From: Progne subis subis
Taxonomy: Eukaryota > Chordata > Aves > Passeriformes > Hirundinidae
DNA: 64,000 bases
Assembly (NCBI GenBank): GCA_022316685.1
Contig: JAKJHU010001068.1
Location: forward strand, 1-64,000
Direction: 5' to 3'
Part shown: in pieces, positions 56,673 through 64,000 of the stretch
How positions within the stretch are numbered: the stretch's first letter is position 1
Layout of the letters: each line of letters starts with the position of its first letter
Notes under the pieces: model-generated
The model's input: the letters and a program-made list of their open reading frames with translations, nothing else
Told to the model about the DNA's origin: nothing
Databases searched by the model: none
Translations under genes and position numbers: made by a program

Positions 56673-57338
56673 CTGGGAATCAGGAGCACGCGCTGTGGTG
56701 CCGGCTGCATCTGTGGGAGCAATGGAGAGTGTGAGCCCAGGCTGTGCCCCACTGCTGAGCTGGCAGCACGGTGGACATGGCCAGGACGTTCTCAGTTTCC
56801 CCCAGAGCTGGGCTCTGCAGGCACATTGCCACTCCTGGGCACAGGCTGTGCCTCCCAACAAAGCCCAGAAGGCCGTGAGGAGAACCCAGAGGCAGCACAG
56901 CTCTTTGGGCAGTGGCTCCTTTGAGGGACACAGGCCAAGGCTATCCCTGAGAAGCCACTGCCACCTCCGACCCTCCCTGCCCTGGGACAGCTCTGCCAGC
57001 CCGACGGGACGGAGTAAGGCCCTGTCAGGACCCAGGGCAGCCCCTGCCCAGCCAGGAGCCAAGGCTGGCTCTGGCCCTGGGCTCGTGGCAGGGCTCCAAC
57101 TCGAGGCTGCTCCTGTGCCTTGGGCCTCTGGGCGCTCAGGGCCAGCTCCGGGAGCAGCTGCAGAGGGAGGCCCCTTGGGCCACCAGTCCCATTTCCAGGG
57201 GCTGTCAGCGAGCTCCGCAGGCCTCGAAGCCGAGGTGCCTCCAGCTTTGTCTGCTGCGGGGCCCTGCAAGGCTGGGAGCTGGGGGAAGAACTGCTGCCAC
57301 ACAGCCCCAGAGAGGGCTGAGCCTGGCACAGCAATTAC

Positions 57339-57482
57339 CTCCTGTCACTGTGTCTGTGCCTGTGTTTGTGTCTGGCATTGCCTTCCTTTCTGCAGCAGAG
57401 GCTGCCTCCGAGCCACTGCTTCCTCCTTCCTCCTTCTGCACAGACATTTTGGTCTGTCACTTTGAGAAAGAAAGAGGCACAC
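57339..57482 (-). CDS. Exon-like segment E, unit 1
   Basis: Counterpart of the 155-bp segment in later units, but 144 bp long because of internal deletions. Donor GGAG|GTAATT, acceptor TGATCTAG. In one frame it reads VQKEEGGSSGSEAASAAERKAM, a Ser/Ala/Glu-rich low-complexity sequence. Confidence 0.3.
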
Positions 57483-57766
57483 CTAGATCAGAGGGAACTG
57501 TTCCGCATTCAGGAAACTGGCATCTTAAGGAGGTAATGCTTGTCAAAGTCATGGATAAGGGTGAGTGAAATATAAAGGCATGGGGGCTAAGCCAGGGTCT
57601 TGCCCCATCCAAATAGCCATCAGGCCTGAGCAAAATGTGTGAGGGGATCGTGCAGTGCGAGGCCACATATGGGCAAGGCTCTGTCCTGGCACCTGCAGCG
57701 ATGCCCCCTGGCCCAGCTGTGGGCTCTGAGCTGGCAGCTCTGCCAGGGGGAAAGGCCTTGACCTAC

Positions 57767-57838
57767 CCTCAGCATCTCCCATAGGCTCCATCCTGAATGT
57801 GGGTTGGTAATCCAGATCTCCTTCACCAAGAGTCTTGG
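57767..57838 (-). CDS. Exon-like segment C, unit 1
   Basis: 72 bp, phase 1 at both ends, acceptor TTTCTTTGCAG, donor GAGG|GTAGGT. Reads (x)KTLGEGDLDYQPTFRMEPMGDAE(G). Length, phase and borders are identical in all three complete copies. Confidence 0.45.
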
Positions 57839-58227
57839 CTGCAAAGAAAGGCAGGACAGAAGAGATCCCATGGAGCTCCTGTAGGAGATCCTAAGGCTCC
57901 ATGGGGCTGGCAAAGGAGCAGCAGAAGGCACAGACGCGGGGCACAGCCCTGGGCCCGGCCCCTTTCCCTCTCTGCTCTTCTTCGTGGCTACACAGAGCAC
58001 ACAGAAGGACACCCTGGCACTGCACACGGGAAGAGCATTGACAGCTAAATGCTCCTTCCTCCCACTGACAGCCATCCTGGGGATCAATCAGGCCTCCAGA
58101 AGGGAGAAGGGCAAGTGTTTTCAAAACACTTCAGCCTTGAGATCATGTTAAGGGAAGTGGCACATGAGTGAGATCTTTTTAAACTGAAACTTACTATTCT
58201 GTCATAAGAAATGTGTTGCAGACTTGC

Positions 58228-58299
58228 CTTCAGCCTCTGGCACTACCTTCAAACCACCATTGGCCATCATTTCTAGATAATCCATATCATGCGCCCAAT
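58228..58299 (-). CDS. Exon-like segment D, unit 1
   Basis: Acceptor GTCTAG. Two possible donors: GT after 53 bp (TTGAAG|GTAGTG) or a GC donor after 72 bp (GAAG|GCAAGT). The 72-bp form is phase 1-1, like segment C, and ends in the same AEG. Reads DWAHDMDYLEMMANGGLK then VVPEAE(G). Confidence 0.4.
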
Positions 58300-58990
58300 C
58301 TAGACGGGAGCACAGATGAGAACCATTTCTATGTGTGCTAGGACCCCCTCTGCCTTAGGGAACTGGGCACAGCCAGGGGGTCGGGGAAGGCCGTGGGAGG
58401 CCGATGTCCATGGACAGGGCCAAAGCTGCCCAGGGGCCTGGGAAGCTCTGGGCTGGCTCTGCTCACTCTCCACACTCTTTGCAGGCCCTGTGCAACATCC
58501 CTGCAGGGATGGCCGGAGCAGCCCGGGGCCCCTGGGGCTCTCTCATTTCCACAGAAGAAACGCTCCATAAAGCACCGAGAAAATCTGCAGCAGGCTGAGC
58601 ATAAACGTTCCCTCATTGCACCTGTGCCCCTGCTGGGACAGCTCTGCCAGCCCGAGAGGACGGAGTCAGGTCCTGTCAGGACCCAGGGCAGCCCCTGCCC
58701 AGCCGGGAGCCAGGGCCGGCTCTGGCCCTGGGCTTGCGGCAGGGCTCCTGCTCGGGCCTGCTCCTGTGCCTTGGGCCTCTGGGCGCTCAGGGCGGGCTCC
58801 GGGAGCAGCTGGAGCAGAAGGCCCCTTGGGCCATCAGTCCCGTTTCCAAGGGGCCATCAGCGAGCTCCGCAGGCCTCGAAGCTGAGGTGCCTCCAGCTTT
58901 GGCTGCTGCCAGACCCTGCAAGGCTGTGATCTGGGGGAAGGGCTGCTGCCACACAGCCCCAGCAAGGGATGAGCCTGGCACAGCAATTAC

Positions 58991-59145
58991 CTGCTCTGGC
59001 TTTGTCTGCATCTGTGACTGTGTTTGTGACCACCATCTCCTTTCTTTCTGCAGCAGAGGCTGCCACCGAGCTGCTGCTTCCTCCAGGAAGTTTCTCCTTC
59101 TGCACAGACTTTTGGTCCAACACTTTGAGAAAGGAAGAGGCACAG
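58991..59145 (-). CDS. Exon-like segment E, unit 2
   Basis: 155 bp, donor GCAG|GTAATTGC, acceptor TAATCCAG. All three frames are open, so the coding frame cannot be chosen. The phase-1 frame, compatible with segments B-D, gives a Gln/Arg-rich sequence (FLEEAAARWQPLLQKERR). Confidence 0.35.
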
Positions 59146-59575
59146 CTGGATTAGATGGAAACATTCAACATGGGGGAGTGGGCATCCACAGGAGGCAATG
59201 CTTGTCAGAGACATTGATAAGCATCAGGAAAAGGCAGAAACTCTGAGGGCTGGGCCAGAGCCCTCCCTCGTGCAAAGAGGTGCCCCACTTGGGCTGCTGG
59301 GACACAGGGAAAGTGCAGGGGCTCTCAGGGTGTGCATGGCCCGTGGGGCAGTTTGGGCTCCCTGTCAGCTGATGCCAAATGCCTTCCTGCAGAGCCTGGG
59401 GAGAAGCTGCAGCCAGGCCAGGCTGGGAAACAGCCCTGTAGGGTGGGAAAGCAGCAGTGGGGCAGCCAGGCTGCCATGGATCCCTTCCTTCTGTGCCGGG
59501 CCCGGCGTATCCAGATGTGCAGAGAAAGTCCCTGGCTGCTGAGCCTCAGGAGAAGGCTCAGGGACATGCACTCAC

Positions 59576-59675
59576 CACGACCTTTGTGCCTTTTCTCCAC
59601 GATTTCTTTCATGCTGTCATTTGATTCAAGCAATTCCTTCTGTTCCTGTGGCTTTGTTCTTGCCTCTTGGAGGAC
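59576..59675 (-). CDS. Exon-like segment B, unit 2
   Basis: 100 bp, donor CGTG|GTGAGT, weak acceptor CCTCTAAG (an alternative acceptor ACCCCACAG lies about 67 bp upstream). Open frame VLQEARTKPQEQKELLESND then SMKEIVEKRHKGR: charged, helical, coiled-coil-like. Unit 1 lacks this segment; unit 3 has it broken. Confidence 0.4.
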
Positions 59676-60033
59676 CTTAGAGGAAAACAGTTCCATTTGC
59701 CAGGAATGGATCCCACAAAGCCAGTGCTCAGCCTGTGGGGTCAGCAGGGACACACTACTCACCCCTGCGATGGGAGCTGGCCTTGTGTGCAGCAACCAGC
59801 AAAGGAACTGGAGAATTCCTCCCTGATGACACATCTGTAACTCAGCATTCAGAGAAGCTTCTGTCACCTCTGCTGATTTGCACAGACAGCACTGAGGGAC
59901 AGGAGCGGTGAGGGGATCGTGCAGGGCGAGGGCACACATAGGCACGGCTCTGTCCTGGCACCTGCAGCGATGCCCCCTGGCCCAGCTGTGGGCTCCTAGC
60001 TGGCAGCTCTCCTGGGGAAAGGCTTTGACCTAC

Positions 60034-60105
60034 CCTCAGCATCTTCCAGAGCCTCCATCCTGAACGTCGGTTGGTAATCCAGATCATCTTCACCCACAGG
60101 CTTGG
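60034..60105 (-). CDS. Exon-like segment C, unit 2
   Basis: 72 bp, same borders and phases as unit 1. Reads (x)KPVGEDDLDYQPTFRMEALEDAE(G). Confidence 0.45.
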
Positions 60106-60492
60106 CTGCAAAGAAAGGCAGGACAGAAGAGATCCCATGGAGCTCCTGTAAGAGATCCTCAGACTCTCTGGGGCTGGCAAAGGAGCAGCACAAAGCACAG
60201 TCCCAGTGTACAGCCCTCGGCCTGGCCCCTTCCTTCTCTGCTCTTCTCCATGGCTGCACAGAGCACATGGAAGGACACCCTGGCACTTCACACAGGAAGA
60301 GTATTGACAGCTAAATGCTCCTTCCTCCCAGTGACGGCCATCCTGAGGATCACTCAGGCCTCCAGAAGGAAGCAGGGCAAGGTTTCCAAAACCCTTCAGC
60401 CTTGAGATCATGTTAAGGGACCTGGCACATGAGTGAGATCTTTTTAAACTCAATATTATGATTCTCTCATAAGAATTGTGTTGCAGACTTGC

Positions 60493-60564
60493 CTTCAGCC
60501 TCTGGCACTACCTTCAAACCACCATTCGCCATCATTTCCAGATAATGCATATCACGTTCCCAAT
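60493..60564 (-). CDS. Exon-like segment D, unit 2
   Basis: 72 bp with the GC donor (53 bp with the GT donor). Reads DWERDMHYLEMMANGGLK then VVPEAE(G). Confidence 0.4.
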
Positions 60565-61256
60565 CTAGAAGTGAGCACAGATGAGAACCATTTCCATGTG
60601 TGCTGGGATCCCCCTCTGCCTTAGGGAACTGGGCATGGCCAGGGGGCCAGGGAAGGCCATGGGAGGCCTATGTCCATGGACAGGGCCAAAGCTGCCCAGG
60701 GGCCTGGGGAGCTCTGGGCTGGCTCTGCTCACTCTCCACACTCTTTGCAGGCCCTGTGCAACATCCCTGCAGGGGTGGCCGGAGCAGCCCAGGGCCCCTG
60801 GGGCTCTCTCATTTCCACAGAAGAAACACTCCATAAAGCACTGAGAAAATCTGCAGCAGGCTGAGCATAAACGTTCCCTCATTGCACCTGTCCCCTTGCT
60901 GGGACAGCTCTGCCAGCCCGAGGGGACGGAGTCAGGCCCTGTCAGGACCCAGTGCAGCCCCTGCCCAGCCAGGAGCCAGGGCTGGCTCTGGCCCTGGGCT
61001 CGCGGCAGGGCTCCCGCTCGGGCCTGCTCCTGTGCCTTGGGCCTCTGGGTGCTCAGGGCCAGCTCTGGGAGCAGCTGCAGCGGGAGGCCCCTTGGGCCAC
61101 CATTCCCGTTTCCAAGGGGCCATCAGTGAGCTCCGCAGGCCTCGAAGCTGAGGTGCCTCCAGCTTTGGCTGCTGCCAGACCCTGCAAGGCTGTGATCTAG
61201 GGGAAGAGCTGCTGCCACACAGCCCCAGCGAGGGATGAGCCTGGCACAGCAATTAC

Positions 61257-61411
61257 CTGCTCTGGCTTTGTCTGTGTCTGTGACTGTGTTTGTGACCGCC
61301 ATCTCCTTTCTTTCTGCTGCAGAGGCTGCCACCAAGCTGCTGCTTCCTCCAGGAAGTTCCTCCTTCTGCACAGACTTTTGGTCCAACACTTTGAGAAAGG
61401 AGGAGGCACAG
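61257..61411 (-). CDS. Exon-like segment E, unit 3
   Basis: 155 bp, same borders as unit 2 with a few substitutions; again open in all frames. Confidence 0.35.
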
Positions 61412-61841
61412 CTGGATTAGATGGAAACATTCAGCATGGGGGAGTGGGCATCCACAGGAGGCAATGCTTGTCAGAGACATTGATAAGCATCAGGAAAAGG
61501 CAGAAACTCTGAGGGCTGGGCCAGAGCCCTCCCTCGTGCAAAGAGGTGCCCCACTTGGGCTGCTGGGACACAGGGAAAGTGCAGGGGCTCTCAGGGTGTG
61601 CATGGCCCGTGGGGCAGTTTGGGCTCCCTGTCAGCTGATGCCAAATGCCTTCCTGCAGAGCCTGGGGAGAAGCTGCAGCCAGGCCAGGCTGGGAAACAGC
61701 CCTGCAGGGTGGGAAAGCAGCAGCGGGGCAGCCAGGCTGCCATGGATCCCTTCCTTCTGTGCCGGGCCCGGCGTATCCAGATGTGCAGAGAAAGTCCCTG
61801 GCTGCTGAGCCTCAGGAGAAGGCTCAGGGACATGCACTCAC

Positions 61842-61940
61842 CACGACCTTTGTGCCTTTTCTCCACGATTTCTTTCATGCTGTCATTTGATTCAAGCAAT
61901 TCCTTCTGTCCTGTGGCTTTGTTCTTGCCTCTTAGAGGAC
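61842..61940 (-). pseudogene. Exon-like segment B, unit 3, broken
   Basis: 99 bp instead of 100. One codon has become TAA (the CAA after GTCCTC in unit 2) and one A is deleted in the CCACAGGAACAG stretch. If the segment is an exon, this copy is inactive. Confidence 0.45.
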
Positions 61941-62298
61941 CTTAGAGGAAAAGAGTTCCATTTGCCAGGAATGGATCCCACAAAGCCAGTGCTTAGCCTG
62001 TGGGGTCAGCAGGGACACACTACTCACCCCTGCGATGGGAGCTGGCCTTGTGTGCAGCAACCAGCAAAGGAACTGGAGAATTCCTCCCTGATGACACATC
62101 TGTAACTCAGCATTCAGAGAAGCTTCTGTCACCTCTGCTGATTTGCACAGACAGCACTGAGGGACAGGAGCGGTGAGGGGATCGTGCAGGGCGAGGGCAC
62201 ACACAGGCACGGCTCTGTCCTGGCACCTGCAGCGATGCCCCCTGGCCCAGCTGTGGGCTCCTAGCTGGCAGCTCTCCTGGGGAAAGGCTTTGACCTAC

Positions 62299-62370
62299 CC
62301 TCAGCATCTTCCAGAGCCTCCATCCTGAACGTCGGTTGGTAATCCAGATCATCTTCTACCACAGGCTTGG
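62299..62370 (-). CDS. Exon-like segment C, unit 3
   Basis: 72 bp, phase 1-1, same borders; differs from unit 2 only by a Gly-to-Val change (KPVVEDD). Confidence 0.45.
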
Positions 62371-62757
62371 CTGCAAAGAAAGGCAGGACAGAAGAGATCC
62401 CATGGAGCTCCTGTAAGAGATCCTCAGACTCTCTGGGGCTGGCAAAGGAGCAGCACAAAGCACAGTCCCAGTGTACAGCCCTCGGCCTGGCCCCTTCCTT
62501 CTCTGCTCTTCTCCGTGGCTGCACAGAGCACATGGAAGGACACCCTGGCACTTCACACAGGAAGAGTATTGACAGCTAAATGCTCCTTCCTCCCAGTGAC
62601 GGCCATCCTGAGGATCACTCAGGCCTCCAGAAGGAAGCAGGGCAAGGTTTCCAAAACCCTTCAGCCTTGAGATCATGTTAAGGGACCTGGCACATGAGTG
62701 AGATCTTTTTAAACTCAATATTATGATTCTCTCATAAGAATTGTGTTGCAGACTTGC

Positions 62758-62829
62758 CTTCAGCCTCTGGCACTACCTTCAAACCACCATTCGCCATCAT
62801 TTCCAGATAATGCATATCACGTTCCCAAT
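62758..62829 (-). CDS. Exon-like segment D, unit 3
   Basis: 72 bp, identical in translation to unit 2. Confidence 0.4.
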
Positions 62830-63520
62830 CTAGAAGGGAGCACAGATGAGAACCATTTCCATGTGTGCTGGGATCCCCCTCTGTCTTAGGGAACTGGGCA
62901 TGGCCAGGGGGCCAGGGAAGGCCATGGGAGGCCTATGTCCATGGACAGGGCCAAAGCTGCCCAGGGGCCTGGGGAGCTCTGGGCTGGCTCTGCTCACTCT
63001 CCACACTCTTTGCAGGCCCTGTGCAACATCCCTGCAGGGGTGGCCGGAGCAGCCCCGGGCCCCTGGGGCTCTCTCATTTCCACAGAAGAAACCCTCCATA
63101 AAGCACCGAGAAAATCTGCAGCAGGCTGAGCGTAAACGTTCCCTCATTTCACCTGTCCCCCTGCTGGGACAGCTCTGCCAGCCCGAGGGGATGGAGTTAG
63201 GCCCTGTCAGGACCCAGGGCAGCCCCTGCCCAGCCGGGAGCCAGGGCTGGCTCCGGCCCTGGGCTTGCGGCAGGGCTCCCGCTCGGGCCTGCTCCTGTGC
63301 CTTGGGCCTCTGGGCGCTCATGGACAGCTCCGGGAGCAGCTGCAGCGGGAGGCCCCTTGGGCCACCATTCCCATTTCCAAGGGGCCATCAGCGAGCTCCG
63401 CAGGCCTCGAAGCTGAGGTGCCTCCAGCTTTGGCTGCAGCCAGACCCTGCAAGGCTGGGAGCTGGGGGAAGAGCTGCTGCCACACAGCCCAACGAGGGAT
63501 GAGCCTGGCACAGCAATTAC

Positions 63521-63675
63521 CTGCTCTGGCTTTGTCTGCATCTGTGACTGTGTTTGTGTCTGCCATCTCCTTTCTTTCTGCAGCAGAGGCTGCCACCGAG
63601 CTGCTGCTTCCTCCAGGAAGTTCCTCCTTCTGCACAGACTTTCGGTCCAACACTTTGAGAAAGGAGGAGGCACAG
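63521..63675 (-). CDS. Exon-like segment E, unit 4
   Basis: 155 bp, same borders; the most upstream copy of this segment inside the window on the minus strand. Confidence 0.35.
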
Positions 63676-64000
63676 CTGGATTAGATGGAAACATTCAACA
63701 TGGGGGAGTGGGCATCCACAGGAGGCAATGCTTGTCAGAGACATTGATAAGCATCAGGAAAAGGCAGAAACTCTGAGGGCTGGGCCAGAGCCCTCCCTCG
63801 TGCAAAGAGGTGCCCCACTTGGGCTGCTGGGACACAGGGAAAGTGCAGGGGCTCTCAGGGTGTGCATGGCCCGTGGGGGGCAGTTTGGGCTCCCTGTCAG
63901 CTGATGCCAAATGCCTTCCTGCAGAGCCTGGGGAGAAGCTGCAGCCAGGCAATGCTGGGAAACAGCCCTGCAGGGTGGGAAAGCAGCAGCGGGGTAGCCA

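Larger units (their letters stand above)
56981..64000. repeat. Tandem array of 2265-2266-bp units with exon-like segments
   Basis: Homologous units begin near 56981, 58632, 60898 and 63163. The last three starts are spaced 2266 and 2265 bp, and the first unit is about 1650 bp because a block of about 620 bp (equivalent to about 59200-59900) is missing. Units 2 and 3 are nearly identical; unit 1 is more diverged. The array runs off the right edge. Each unit is GC-rich and on the minus strand repeats the same short open segments with AG and GT/GC borders. Left of 56981 homology ends abruptly. Confidence 0.92.

Noticed and set aside
56665..57465. 266-codon plus-strand open frame in the array region
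   Set aside because: It overlaps minus-strand exon-like segments with good splice borders and is low-complexity Ala/Gly/Pro/Ser; similar plus-strand frames in each unit shift and break.

Overview
The window looks like a songbird (passerine) nuclear genome. The signs are avian CR1 LINE 3' ends in both orientations, many avian-type endogenous retroviruses (ERVs), and a vertebrate meiosis gene with ordinary AG/GT exons. There is no operon structure, prokaryotic gene density or CRISPR array. Retroviral density is very high and the SYCP1 copy is decayed. That would fit a W chromosome, a germline-restricted chromosome or another low-recombination repeat-rich region, but the sequence alone cannot say which.

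Layout. At 1-470 lies the 5' end (leader, tRNA-Trp-type primer site, LTR) of a minus-strand provirus that runs off the left edge. From 0.5 to 13 kb there is mostly unassigned sequence with CR1 fragments, an ERV LTR fragment (about 2.9-3.7 kb) and a long (about 1.5 kb) solo LTR at 9.4-10.9 kb. A solo LTR with a perfect 5-bp target duplication sits at 13583-14258. A minus-strand provirus at 15154-19430 keeps gag and env but has lost pol; its gag carries a 44/45-bp GC-rich minisatellite.

From 20.3 to 32.4 kb there are about fifteen exons of the C-terminal half of SYCP1 (synaptonemal complex transverse filament protein) on the minus strand. They are interrupted by solo LTRs at 21.9-24.2 kb. Several exons are intact, but others carry stops, frameshifts and lost splice sites, so the copy is a pseudogene. 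Its 5' half is missing: the series stops where a gammaretrovirus-like provirus (33052-43848; gag-pro-pol-env, all broken) begins. The far side of that provirus is not SYCP1 but a truncated copy of the long LTR seen at 9.4 kb. That LTR is itself split by a young ERVL-type provirus (44155-50989) with a 5-bp target duplication, a tRNA-Lys-type primer site, no env and LTRs differing at about six bases.

From 51.8 to 56.5 kb there are CR1 pieces and unassigned sequence. From 56.5 kb to the right edge, GC-rich DNA holds a tandem array of 2265-2266-bp units (at least 3.5 copies, the first internally deleted). On the minus strand each unit repeats the same set of exon-like segments with splice signals. 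Just downstream of the array lies an exon-like segment encoding a Cys-rich transmembrane helix. I read this as a candidate unrecognised gene whose exons were amplified in tandem; the protein family is not recognised.

No intact ordinary gene can be claimed with confidence. The window is chiefly a record of retroviral insertion, recombination and decay around a broken SYCP1 copy, plus one unexplained exon-bearing tandem array.
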